Under the pieces are notes generated by a model. That model worked only from the letters and a program-made list of their open reading frames with translations, was not told where the DNA came from and searched no databases. The position numbers and the translations under genes were made by a program. 64,000 nt of DNA from Roseomonas indoligenes (GTDB taxonomy: Bacteria > Pseudomonadota > Alphaproteobacteria > Acetobacterales > Acetobacteraceae), in NCBI RefSeq assembly GCF_017813365.1, contig NZ_JAGIZA010000017.1:1-64000 (forward strand), in the 5' to 3' direction. Below are positions 41,540 to 50,047 of the stretch, piece after piece. How positions within the stretch are numbered: the first letter of the stretch is position 1; each line of letters starts with the position of its first letter.

Positions 41540-42742
41540 TTGTCCAAGGTCACGCGCCTTCGCACCATCCGCATCGCCGAGCGCCCCAACCTGATCTGGG
41601 TGGAGATCGAGACCGACGAGGGGCTGACCGGCCTCGGCGAATCCTTCCGTGGCGCCCAGGCCGTGGAGGCGGTCCTGCATGAGCAGGTGGCGCCCTGGCT
41701 GATCGGCAAGGATTCCCGCCGGATCGAGCAGGTCTCCCGCCAACTGATGACCCCCTATCTCGGCTTCCACAGCGCGAGCGCGGAGGTGCGCGCCGCCAGC
41801 GCCGTTGACATCGCGCTCTGGGACCTTGCCGGCCAGCGCCACGGCATCCCCGTGCACGAGGCGATGGGCGGCGCGGTGCGGACCGAGGTGCGCGCCTACA
41901 ACACCTGCGCGGGCTATGCCTACAACACCAGCGGCGGCCGCCGCGCCACCTCCGGGCAGGAGGAGGCGGCAGGTCCTTATGACGACCAGGTCGCCTTCAT
42001 GAAGGATGCGGGCAAGCTGGCGGAGAGCCTGCTCTCTGAGGGCTACACGGCCATGAAGATCTGGCCGCTGGACATCTATGCCGAGGCCTCGGGCGGGCAC
42101 CTGATCACGCTGGAGGACCTGAAGGCGGGGATCGAGCCCTTCCGCAAGATCCGCCGCGCCGTCGGCGACGGGATCGAGGTGATGGCGGAGCTGCACAGCA
42201 TCTGGTCCAGCCATGCCGCCATCCGCATCTGCCGCGCGCTGGAGGATGTCGGCGTCTTCTGGGCGGAGGACCCCATCGCCAAGATGGACGATGCCCGCGC
42301 CCTGGCCGACCTGCGCCGCCAGACCCGCACGCCGATCTGCGGCAGCGAGACGCTCGGCGGCGCCGTGCCCTTCCGCGACCTGCTGGCGGCGGACGCGCTG
42401 GACATGGTGATGATCGACCTCGCCTGGTGCGGCGGGCTGACGGAGGGCCGAAAGATCGCGGCCCTGGCCGAGGTCTATGCCAAGCCGCTCGCCCCGCATG
42501 ACTGCACCGGGCCCGTCACGCTCATGGCGGGGCTGCACCTCGCGCTGCACGCGCCCACCGCGATCTTCCAGGAGGTTGTCCGCGCAACGCTGGCCACCTG
42601 GTACCGCGATCTGGTCACCGACCTGCCGGTGCTGAGGAACGGCATGGTGCAGGCGCCGACCGCGCCGGGGCTCGGCACGAAGCTGCAGGAAGCCGTGCGG
42701 TCACGGCCCGATGCCGTGATCCGCGAGAGCGCAGCGCCGTGA
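41540..42742 (+). CDS. Mandelate racemase/muconate lactonizing enzyme family protein
   Basis: 400 residues from a TTG preceded by taggagac. Enolase-superfamily barrel: capping domain 1-130, Lys region YTAMKIWPLD, metal ligands Glu in MAELHSIW, Glu in FWAEDPI and Glu in CGSETLGG, and the acid/base pair DLAWCGG and APHDCTGP. It lacks the KxK of racemases, pointing to a sugar-acid dehydratase. Twelve bp after the Bug gene; substrate presumably what that receptor binds. Confidence 0.88.
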   Translation: MSKVTRLRTIRIAERPNLIWVEIETDEGLTGLGESFRGAQAVEAVLHEQVAPWLIGKDSRRIEQVSRQLMTPYLGFHSASAEVRAASAVDIALWDLAGQRHGIPVHEAMGGAVRTEVRAYNTCAGYAYNTSGGRRATSGQEEAAGPYDDQVAFMKDAGKLAESLLSEGYTAMKIWPLDIYAEASGGHLITLEDLKAGIEPFRKIRRAVGDGIEVMAELHSIWSSHAAIRICRALEDVGVFWAEDPIAKMDDARALADLRRQTRTPICGSETLGGAVPFRDLLAADALDMVMIDLAWCGGLTEGRKIAALAEVYAKPLAPHDCTGPVTLMAGLHLALHAPTAIFQEVVRATLATWYRDLVTDLPVLRNGMVQAPTAPGLGTKLQEAVRSRPDAVIRESAAP

Positions 42743-42830
42743 TCCGCGCCGGAGAGGCCTGTCATGGGTCGCCGAAGCCCTTGGCCCTCGAGGAAGGCCG
42801 GCCGGATCACGGCATAAGAGCGGTGGCCCG

Positions 42831-43784
42831 ATGCTGATCCAACTTCTCGGGGCGCATGCCGCCCAGGCGCCCCGGCTCCGTGCCCTCCTCGGGCCCCGCC
42901 ACGAGATCCTGCCGCTGGAGCGCCTGTCGGCGGAGGGACCGATCCGCGCGGATGTGCTCGTCACCAATCGCCTGACGGAGCAGGAGGCTGGCCGGCTCGA
43001 TGCCCGGCTGCTTCAGGTTCCCGGAGCCGGGATGGACGGCATCGCGCTGGAGGCGCTTCCCCGGGAATGCGCTGCCTGCAACGTGTTCGAGCACGAGATC
43101 CCGATCGCGGAATACACGCTCTTCACCGTGCTCGAGCATGTGCTGGAGCTTGGTGCCCTGCCGCCCCGCCTGGACGCCAGGAGCTGGGCCGCGATCCATC
43201 CGAACCGTCCCTTCCACGGCGAGGCCCATGGCCGGACCATGACCCTGGTGGGCTTCGGCCATATCGGGAAGGAGATCGCCGTGCGGGCGCGGGCTCTGGG
43301 CATGCGGATCACCGCCGTGACCCGCCGCGGGCAGGCGGACGCGGCGGCGGATCGCAGCCTGCCCGTCGCCCGCCTCCGGGAGGCGCTGCCCGACACCGAC
43401 GTGCTGGTGCTGTGCTGCCCGCTGGACGAGAGCACGCGCGGCCTGATCGGGGCGGCGGAACTGGCGGCGATGAAGCCTTCCGCCCTGCTGGTGAACGTGG
43501 CGCGGGCCGAGGTGGTGGAGGAGGAGGCGCTCTACGAGGCCTTGCGCGACCGCCGCATCGCGCGGGCCGCGCTGGATGTCTGGTACCGCTACCCGAAGCC
43601 GGGCGAGGCGGAATGCCCGCCCTCCCGCTTTCCCTTCCATGAGCTGCCGAACCTGCGGGCCACGCCACACATCTCCGGCTGGACCGAGGGCCTCATGGAG
43701 CGGCGCTACGCCTTCATGGCGGAGAACATCCAGCGCCTGGCCGAAGGGAGGCCGCTGGAGAACGTGGTGCGCCCCGCCCGATAG
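42831..43784 (+). CDS. D-isomer-specific 2-hydroxyacid dehydrogenase (NAD-binding)
   Basis: 317 residues. NAD-binding GFGHIGKEIAVRARALGM at about 140-157; catalytic Arg in LVNVARAEVVEEEAL; His in RATPHISGWT. The N-terminal substrate domain is short and divergent. These enzymes reduce 2-keto acids or oxidise D-2-hydroxy acids (glyoxylate or hydroxypyruvate reductase-like). In the operon it probably acts on the keto acid made by the dehydratase. Ribosome site weak. Confidence 0.88.
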   Translation: MLIQLLGAHAAQAPRLRALLGPRHEILPLERLSAEGPIRADVLVTNRLTEQEAGRLDARLLQVPGAGMDGIALEALPRECAACNVFEHEIPIAEYTLFTVLEHVLELGALPPRLDARSWAAIHPNRPFHGEAHGRTMTLVGFGHIGKEIAVRARALGMRITAVTRRGQADAAADRSLPVARLREALPDTDVLVLCCPLDESTRGLIGAAELAAMKPSALLVNVARAEVVEEEALYEALRDRRIARAALDVWYRYPKPGEAECPPSRFPFHELPNLRATPHISGWTEGLMERRYAFMAENIQRLAEGRPLENVVRPAR

Positions 43785-43819
43785 CGGCGGAACGACGAGA
43801 ACAGGAAAGGGAGGAGGTC

Positions 43820-44782
43820 ATGAATATCATCACGCGCCGCGCAGCGCTCTCGCTGGCAGGCCTCTCGGTCGTGCCGCCCTCCCTGGCGCAGCCGCGTCCG
43901 GCCTGGCAGCCGGCGCGCACCATCGAGGTGGTGGTGGGCTTCGCGCCGGGCGCGAACTCGGACCTGCCGGCCCGCGCCATCGCCCAGGCCGCGGCGCCGC
44001 TCTTTCCCGTGCCGTTGGTGGTCGTCAACCGCCCCGGGGCCAGCGGGGCGCCGGCCGCGCAGCACGTGGCGGGGCTGTCGCCGGATGGGCAGGCGCTGCT
44101 CATCGCGGGCGGCAGCGAATCCCTCAGCCTGCCGGCCTTTCGCGAGGTGCCCTACGACCCCCGAACCTCCTTCCGCGCCATCATCCGGCTGACGCGCCAG
44201 CCGCTGTTCATCGTCGTGCGCGGCAATGATGGCGCCTCCGGTCTCGCGCCGGTTCTGCAGGCCGCGCGGGAGAGGCCGGGCGAGACCGCTTATGCCAGCT
44301 CCGGCATCGGCTCGATCTACCACGCCCTTTTCGTGCTGCTGGAGCGGGCGAGCGGGACGGAGCTTCTGCACGCCCCCTACCAGGGCGGCGCACCGGCCCT
44401 TCAGGCGCTTCTCTCCGGCACGGTCCGGCTGACGGGCGCGGCGCCGGAGGATGTGGGCGGGCTGCTGGAGACGGGCCAGGTCCGCCTCCTCGCCGTTGCC
44501 TCTCCGGAGCGGCTGGAGCGCTTCCCGGCCGTGCCGACGCTGCGGGAGCTCGGCTTCGACGTGCAGGTGGAGGGGATGAAGGGCCTGGTGGCGCCCGCGG
44601 GCCTTCCGGACGCGGCCGCCGCCAGCCTGCACGACCGCTTCCGTGAGGCGATGGCGTCCCCGGCCTGGAAGACCTTCCTGGAGCGCACCGGCGCCACCGA
44701 GGGCTACCTGGATGGCCCCGCCTTCCAGACGGAGATGAACCGCATCACCGACCGGCTGCGCGCGGCGCTGAGGCCGGCCTGA
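43820..44782 (+). CDS. Bug-family solute receptor
   Basis: 320 residues; ATG after gggaggaggtc. Leader TRRAALSLAGLSVVPPSLAQP. Core is more divergent than its neighbours: ARTIEVVVGFAPGANSDLP, VVVNRPGASGAPAA and LHAPYQGGAPALQALLSG, with PGANSD in place of PGGxxD. It is the second of three receptors within one operon. Confidence 0.9.
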   Translation: MNIITRRAALSLAGLSVVPPSLAQPRPAWQPARTIEVVVGFAPGANSDLPARAIAQAAAPLFPVPLVVVNRPGASGAPAAQHVAGLSPDGQALLIAGGSESLSLPAFREVPYDPRTSFRAIIRLTRQPLFIVVRGNDGASGLAPVLQAARERPGETAYASSGIGSIYHALFVLLERASGTELLHAPYQGGAPALQALLSGTVRLTGAAPEDVGGLLETGQVRLLAVASPERLERFPAVPTLRELGFDVQVEGMKGLVAPAGLPDAAAASLHDRFREAMASPAWKTFLERTGATEGYLDGPAFQTEMNRITDRLRAALRPA

Positions 44783-44817
44783 CCGTGCCGGGGAATGGAA
44801 GGGGAGGAGCGAGACAC

Positions 44818-45867
44818 ATGCTGATCGAGGTGGAACGGCTGCGCGCCGAGGTGGACCGCGTGCTGCGCGGCGCGGGCTGCCAGCCGGGGGAGGCGGCGAT
44901 CGTCGCCGACCACCTGATCGAATCCAACCTGCGCGGGCATGACAGCCACGGCGTGGGCGTGCTGCCCGCCTATGTCCGCAACATCGCCGCCGGCCGCCTG
45001 AACCCGAACCGCCACGCCGAGTTCCTGCGGCGCGATCCCACCATCGCCGTGGTCGATGGCGGCATGGGATTCGGCCAGGTCATCGCGCGGGAGGCGACAG
45101 ACTGGGCCATCGGCGCCGCGAAGGCGAACGGCCTCGCCCTGTTGGCGCTGCGCAATGTCCACCATGTCGGCCGCGTCGGCTCCTACGGGGAGCAGGCGGC
45201 GGCTGCCGGGCTTATCATGCTCGCCTTCGTCAACGGCATTTCCGGCGCGCCACGCGTCGCGCCCCATGGCGGGCGGGAGCCGCGCACGGGCACGAACCCG
45301 ATCTGCATCGCCGTGCCGCATGGCGACACGCCCGTGGTGCTGGACTTCGCCACCAGCCGGATCGCGCTCAACAAGGTGCGCGTGGCGCGCAACGAGGGCC
45401 GGCACGTCGCGCCCGGCTCCATCATCACCCATGAGGGCGAGCCCTCCACCGACCCGGACGTGCTGTACGGGGATGGGCCGCGCGGCGCGCTGCTTCCCTT
45501 CGGCGAGCACAAGGGCTCCGGCCTCTCCCTCATCTGCGAGCTTCTGGGCGGCGCGCTCGCCGGTGGCGGTGCCGGGCAGCGGGCCGACGCGGCCGATCCC
45601 GCTATCATCAACGGCCTGACCGCCATCACGATCGATCCCGGCCACGTGGTGGACCTGCCCTGGTTCGCGCAGGAGGTCGAGGCGGTGGTCGCGCATATGA
45701 AGACCGCCGCCGCCATCGATCCGGGCAAGCCGGTGATGGTGGCGGGCGACCCCGAGCGCGCCAGCCGCCGCAAGCGCCTGCAGGAGGGCATCCCCGTGGA
45801 CGCCACCACCTGGCGCGAGATCGGCAAGGCGGCGGCAAGCCTGGGGGTCGTGCTGGAAGCCGCCTAG
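44818..45867 (+). CDS. Ldh/malate dehydrogenase-like (YbiC/ComC) family oxidoreductase
   Basis: 349 residues; ATG after ggggaggagcgagacac. Family signs: GHDSHGVGVLPAYVRNI near residue 40, DGGMGFGQVIAREATDWAI, HHVGRVGSYGEQAAAAGL, GTNPICIAVPHGDTPVVLDFATS and LLPFGEHKGSGLSLICELLGG. This NAD(P)-dependent family, unrelated to Rossmann LDH, interconverts 2-hydroxy and 2-keto acids such as malate, lactate, ureidoglycolate or 2,3-diketogulonate. It likely oxidises a hydroxyacid in this operon. Confidence 0.9.
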   Translation: MLIEVERLRAEVDRVLRGAGCQPGEAAIVADHLIESNLRGHDSHGVGVLPAYVRNIAAGRLNPNRHAEFLRRDPTIAVVDGGMGFGQVIAREATDWAIGAAKANGLALLALRNVHHVGRVGSYGEQAAAAGLIMLAFVNGISGAPRVAPHGGREPRTGTNPICIAVPHGDTPVVLDFATSRIALNKVRVARNEGRHVAPGSIITHEGEPSTDPDVLYGDGPRGALLPFGEHKGSGLSLICELLGGALAGGGAGQRADAADPAIINGLTAITIDPGHVVDLPWFAQEVEAVVAHMKTAAAIDPGKPVMVAGDPERASRRKRLQEGIPVDATTWREIGKAAASLGVVLEAA

Positions 45868-45914
45868 GGATGCAGCAAGGGCCGCGCCCGATGCGGCCGG
45901 AAAGGGAGGACGCC

Positions 45915-46916
45915 ATGGACGATCGAACGGAACCACCCCGGGGCATCACGCGGCGCGGCCTGGGAATGGCCGCCCTCGGCACCGCGCTCGCATCGCCGGC
46001 CCTGGCCCAGCGCGCCTGGCCCGCGGAACGGCCGATCGAGGTGGTGGTGCCGTTCACCCCCGGCGGCGGCAGCGACCTTATCGCGCGCGCCACGCTGCCC
46101 TTCGTGCAGAGGCTGCTGCCCGGCTCCAACTTCATCATCTCCAACCGCCCCGGCGCCTCCGGCCAGACCGGAAACGAGTTCGTCTTCAACGCCCGGCCGG
46201 ACGGCTACCTTCTGACGGTCGTCACCTCCCCCACGCTCGTCACCATCCCCATCGAGCGGGCCACCCGGTACAGGGCCGGCGAGTTCAGCTTCATCGCCAA
46301 CGTGGTGGACGACCCCGGCGGGATCTGGGTCCGCCCCGCCTCGCCCTATCACGGCTTGGCGGAGCTGCTGGAAGCCACGCGCAGGAAGCCGGAAGGCCTG
46401 TCCTACGGCACCACCGGCGTCGGCTCGGACGACCATCTCCTCGTCCTCGACATCGCCCAGAAGGTGCCGGGGACGCGCTTCGTGCACGTGCCCTTCAACA
46501 GCTCCGCGCCCATGCAGACCGCCCTGCTCGGCGGCCATCTCGACTTCGGCTCCTACAACATGAGCGAGGGCTACGAAGGGCTGACAGACGGCCGCTCCCG
46601 CTGCCTTGCCCAGGCCGGGGCCGCCCGCTGGCACAAGGCGTCGGGGGTGCCCACCCTGCAGGAGGCCGGGGTGGCCCTCTCCGGCGGAGGCGCCCAGCGG
46701 GGCATCTGCGGCCCGCCCGGCCTGCCCGCCGAGATCCATGGCCGGCTGGTGGAGGCCTACCGCACCGTCCTGGCGGACCCGGCCTTCCTGGCGGAGGCGG
46801 ATCGGCTGGGCATGCCCATCCGGGCCATCCTGGGGGATGAGTACCGCGCCTTCACCCTGGGGCGGGAGGCGGAGTTCCGGAAGCTCTGGGCGGAGAAACC
46901 CTGGCGGGAGGGGTGA
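45915..46916 (+). CDS. Bug-family solute receptor
   Basis: 333 residues; ATG after aaagggaggacgcc. The leader TRRGLGMAALGTALASPALAQ has a twin-arginine look. ERPIEVVVPFTPGGGSDLIA, FIISNRPGASGQTG and VHVPFNSSAPMQTALLGG; the C-terminal QRGICGPPGLPAEI is the subgroup pattern for receptors with an IxxPxGLP loop. It is the third receptor in the operon. Confidence 0.91.
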   Translation: MDDRTEPPRGITRRGLGMAALGTALASPALAQRAWPAERPIEVVVPFTPGGGSDLIARATLPFVQRLLPGSNFIISNRPGASGQTGNEFVFNARPDGYLLTVVTSPTLVTIPIERATRYRAGEFSFIANVVDDPGGIWVRPASPYHGLAELLEATRRKPEGLSYGTTGVGSDDHLLVLDIAQKVPGTRFVHVPFNSSAPMQTALLGGHLDFGSYNMSEGYEGLTDGRSRCLAQAGAARWHKASGVPTLQEAGVALSGGGAQRGICGPPGLPAEIHGRLVEAYRTVLADPAFLAEADRLGMPIRAILGDEYRAFTLGREAEFRKLWAEKPWREG

Positions 46917-46968
46917 TGCCGCCGGGCCGCTCTCGACGGGGTGCTCTGGCGGCCTGTAATCTCCCGCC

Positions 46969-47745
46969 GTGGCACAACGACGCGCGGCAGCTTCCGGCGA
47001 TGGCGAGGCACCGGCCCGGCGCCGGGCTTCCGCCGGCGTGGCGCCGCAACCCGGGCTCGCGGCCGCGCCGAAGCTGACCGACCGCATGGCCGAGGCGATC
47101 CTGAGCCACATCGCCGAGCAGGGGCTGACCCCGGGCGCCCAGCTTCCGACGATCGCCGCCCTTTCCGGCACCTATGGCGTCAGTCCGACCGTGGTGCGGG
47201 AGGCGCTGGCCCGCCTGCGCTCGGAAGGGATTGTCGAGGTCCGGCAGGGATCGGGCGCCTATGTCTCCCGCAGCCTGCGCCCCTTCCGCATCGCGGCCGG
47301 GGCGGCGAGCGACCTTTCCGTGCTGCGCGTGCTGGAACTTCGCCTTGGTTTCGAGGCGGAGGCGGCGGCCCTGGCCGCTTCACGGGCAGCCCGGAAGGAG
47401 TTGCGCGGGATCCAAGAGGCATTCGAGGAGTTCGCCCAGCAGGTCCGGCGCGGCGAGCCCGCCATGGCGGCGGACCTGCAGTTCCACCGTGCCGTCACGG
47501 AGGCCGCCGGCAATCCGCTTTTCGTGGAGTTCCAGGTTTTCCTGCAGCAATACCTCACGGACAGCATCGGCGTGTCGCATGGGCGCACCCGCGAGGTCGG
47601 GCGGATGTCCGTTGTGCTGGAGGAGCACCGCCGGATCCTTGATGCCATCGCGGCCCGCGATGCCGAAGCGGCGCGGGTCGCGATGCGGGATCACCTGAAG
47701 GCCGGCATGTCGCGAATCACCTCGGCCGCCGGTGACGGTCCCTAG
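46969..47745 (+). CDS. GntR-family regulator, FadR subfamily
   Basis: 258 residues from a GTG start. After a poorly conserved 35-residue lead, the HTH reads MAEAILSHIAEQGLTPGAQLPTIAALSGTYGVSPTVVREALARLRSEGIV. The FCD domain has LRLGFEAEAAALAASRA and DLQFHRAVTEAAGN. It is the final gene of the operon beginning at 40535 and overlaps by 4 bp with the convergent gene at 47742. With the GntR protein at 39720 it brackets the operon. Confidence 0.9.
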   Translation: MAQRRAAASGDGEAPARRRASAGVAPQPGLAAAPKLTDRMAEAILSHIAEQGLTPGAQLPTIAALSGTYGVSPTVVREALARLRSEGIVEVRQGSGAYVSRSLRPFRIAAGAASDLSVLRVLELRLGFEAEAAALAASRAARKELRGIQEAFEEFAQQVRRGEPAMAADLQFHRAVTEAAGNPLFVEFQVFLQQYLTDSIGVSHGRTREVGRMSVVLEEHRRILDAIAARDAEAARVAMRDHLKAGMSRITSAAGDGP

Positions 47746-48896
47746 CGCAGGATGCGCCAGATCCCTTCGCCGCCGACATCCTTCGCGCCGTAGCGGGCGA
47801 TCGCCTCGGGGTCGAAGTCGAAGCCGAGGCCGGAGCCCTTCGGCAACAGCAGGTCGCCCTTCTCCAGCACCAGCTGCGTGTCGATGAGCCGGCGGAAGTT
47901 CACCACGTGGTCATCGGGCATGAACTCGACGTAGCTGACGCTGGGGGCGCTGGCGGCGAGATGGACATGCACGTCATGCCAGGCATGGGGCGAGGTGGCG
48001 ACGCCGAAGCAGGAGGCCATGGCCGTGATGCGCCGCCATTCCGTGATGCCGCCGCAAACGGTCGCATCCGTCTGCAGGATGGCGGCGGCGCGCTTTTCCA
48101 GCAGTTCCTTGAAGCGCCATCGCCCGGCCTCGATCTCGCCGGTCGCGACCGGGATCGGCGTCGCGCGGGCCAGGGCGGCGTGGTTGTCGATGTCGTCGGG
48201 AAGGAAGGGCTCCTCGATCCAGTAGGGCTCCATCGGCTCGAAGCGGCGGATGTACTGCAGGGCGGTGGGCAGGTCCGGCCAGGCGTTGTTGGCGTCCAGC
48301 ATCAGCTCGATGTCCGGGCCGATGGCCTCGCGCGCCGCCTTCAGCCGCGCCGCCTCCTGCGCCGGGCTGCGGCCGCGGGCGCCGACCTTGATCTTCACCG
48401 CGCGGTGTCCGGCCTCCACGAAGGCGCGCAGCTCCTCGCCCAGTTCCCTGTCGCCCTTGCCCGGCCAGTAGTAGCCGCCGCTGCCGTAGGAGGGCACGCG
48501 GTCCAGCACGGAGGCGCCGAGATAGCGATAGAGCGGCAGGCCGGCGAGGCGGGCGTTCAGGTCCCAGATGGCGATGTCGATGGCGCTGAGCGCGCGCATC
48601 ACGCCGCCGACGCGGCCGAGCAGCAGCGTCTCCTGGTACATGTCCTGCCAGATGCCTTCCACGCGGTGGGAATCCTGGCCGACCACCTTGTGCGACAGCC
48701 CATCCACCACGGCGTCAAAGAGCAGCCGCCCGGCCTTGTTCACGGCGTAGCAGTAGCCGAGCCCGGCCGTGCCATCCTCCGCCCGCACGCGGACGAGGCA
48801 GTACTCCCGCGCGGTGACCTGGCGCGTGGAGAAGTTGATGGGCTTGTCGAGCGGGACGCGGGCGACGCAGACCTCGACGGAGGCGATCTTCGGCAT
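47742..48896 (-). CDS. Mandelate racemase/muconate lactonizing enzyme family protein
   Basis: 384 residues. Enolase-superfamily catalytic set: Lys pair in AVKIKVGARG (KxK, racemase/MLE type), Asp in LMLDANNAW, Glu in WIEEPFLPDD, Glu in VATGEIEAG and a His in TSPHAWHD. The KxK motif sets it apart from the copy at 41540 and suggests an epimerase, racemase or cycloisomerase/dehydratase. It is the upstream enzyme... of a short minus-strand pair with the Bug gene at 48906, whose stop is 9 bp before its ATG. Confidence 0.9.
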   Translation of the reverse strand: MPKIASVEVCVARVPLDKPINFSTRQVTAREYCLVRVRAEDGTAGLGYCYAVNKAGRLLFDAVVDGLSHKVVGQDSHRVEGIWQDMYQETLLLGRVGGVMRALSAIDIAIWDLNARLAGLPLYRYLGASVLDRVPSYGSGGYYWPGKGDRELGEELRAFVEAGHRAVKIKVGARGRSPAQEAARLKAAREAIGPDIELMLDANNAWPDLPTALQYIRRFEPMEPYWIEEPFLPDDIDNHAALARATPIPVATGEIEAGRWRFKELLEKRAAAILQTDATVCGGITEWRRITAMASCFGVATSPHAWHDVHVHLAASAPSVSYVEFMPDDHVVNFRRLIDTQLVLEKGDLLLPKGSGLGFDFDPEAIARYGAKDVGGEGIWRILR

Positions 48897-48905
48897 TCGG
48901 TTCCC

Positions 48906-49901
48906 CTATTCGGCGCGGATATTCGCGGCGCGGATCAGCTCGGACCACTTCCGGTCCTCATCGCGCATGAGCTGCGCGAACTCCTCGGGCGGCTTGTTGA
49001 GGACGACGGCGTCCTGCGACGTGAAGCGCTCCCGCACCGCCGGATTCGTCAGAGCGCGGGAGATGTCGGCGGCCATGCGCTGGACCATGGGTGCCGGCAT
49101 ATTGGCCGGGCCGATCACGCCGAACCACACATCGGCCTCGTAGCCCTGCAGGCCCTGCTCGGCCATGGTGGGCACGTCCGGCAGCATGGTGGAGCGCTGG
49201 GCGGTGGTAACGCCGATCGGGGTCAGCGTTCCCTCCCGCACCTGCTGGAGCACCTGGGTCGTGGTGAGAAGCGAGAGCGGGATGACGCCTGCCATCAGGT
49301 CCGTCATCGCCGGCGCCCCGCCGCGATAGGCCACATGGTTCAGGCGGATACCGGCGGTGCTGGTCAGCAGCTCCATCGCCAGCTGCTGGGCGGAACCGGG
49401 ACCTGGCGAGGCGTAGTCGATCCCGCCGGGCTTCTCCTTCGCCAGCCGGATCAGGTCCTGCAGGTTCCGCGCGGGAAAGCGCGGGTTGCCCACGACGATG
49501 AAGGGCGACCGCGCGACGAGGGCGATCGGCGTCACGTCGCGGAGCGGGTTGTAGGGCAGGTTCGGATAGAGCGCGCGGTTGGTGACGTGGGAGGAGATGG
49601 TGAACATCAGCGTCTCGCCGTTCGGCTCGCTCTTCACCAGCGCCTCCGTCGCGATGATGCCGTTGGCGCCGCCGCGGTTCTCCACCACCACGGGGGTGGA
49701 CCACATCCGCGACAGCTCGTCCGACAGGGCGCGGGCGAAGATGTCCGTCGAGCCGCCGGGCGGGAAGCCGACGAGCATCCGCACCGGCCGGCTCGCCGCG
49801 GAGGGCTGCTGGGCGAGCGCGATCCCCGGCACCAGGGCGAGAAGCGGCGCGGCGAGTGCCAGGAGGGCGCGGCGCGCCCGGCTTGTGCCTGCTTTGGCCA
49901 T
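48906..49901 (-). CDS. Bug-family solute receptor
   Basis: 331 residues; ATG eight bases after AGGAGG, with a longer frame to 49949 rejected. Signal RRALLALAAPLLALVPGIALAQQ; core SRPVRMLVGFPPGGSTDIF, VVVENRGGANGIIA and NHVAYRGGAPAMTDLMAG. It is transcribed first, then the enolase-superfamily gene at 47742, 9 bp apart, so the two form an operon. Confidence 0.93.
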   Translation of the reverse strand: MAKAGTSRARRALLALAAPLLALVPGIALAQQPSAASRPVRMLVGFPPGGSTDIFARALSDELSRMWSTPVVVENRGGANGIIATEALVKSEPNGETLMFTISSHVTNRALYPNLPYNPLRDVTPIALVARSPFIVVGNPRFPARNLQDLIRLAKEKPGGIDYASPGPGSAQQLAMELLTSTAGIRLNHVAYRGGAPAMTDLMAGVIPLSLLTTTQVLQQVREGTLTPIGVTTAQRSTMLPDVPTMAEQGLQGYEADVWFGVIGPANMPAPMVQRMAADISRALTNPAVRERFTSQDAVVLNKPPEEFAQLMRDEDRKWSELIRAANIRAE

Positions 49902-49948
49902 TCCTGTGTTCCTCCTGCCCCGCTCTTTTTCCCGGCCGGGCGGCGCCA

Positions 49949-49977
49949 AGCTAAAGACCCCTTCCCATCAAAGTCAA
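49949..49977 (-). promoter_or_regulatory. Promoter of the Bug/enolase-superfamily operon
   Basis: On the minus strand TTGACT (49972-49977) and TTAGCT (49949-49954) are 17 bases apart, about 48 bp before the start codon at 49901. Spacing is ideal; the -10 is only fair. Confidence 0.45.
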
Positions 49978-50019
49978 ATGGTCATCATATGAATCCACCA
50001 AGCCTTGGAGGACCGCCAG

Positions 50020-50047
50020 CCCCATGAAGATCACCCCATGAAGATCA
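50020..50047. repeat. Perfect 14-bp tandem duplication at a start codon
   Basis: ccccatgaagatca occurs twice without a gap (50020-50033 and 50034-50047). Each copy holds an ATG. Because 14 is not a multiple of three, the first ATG is out of frame with the gene. Confidence 0.9.
50024..50041 (+). CDS. Putative five-codon leader minicistron (MKITP)
   Basis: The first ATG of the duplicated unit, 12 bases after GGAGG, reads MKITP and ends in TGA at 50039-50041. That TGA overlaps the ATG of the dehydratase (ATGA). Ribosomes loaded at the ribosome site should meet this ATG first and could reinitiate on the real gene. Whether it is translated is inference. Confidence 0.45.
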   Translation: MKITP

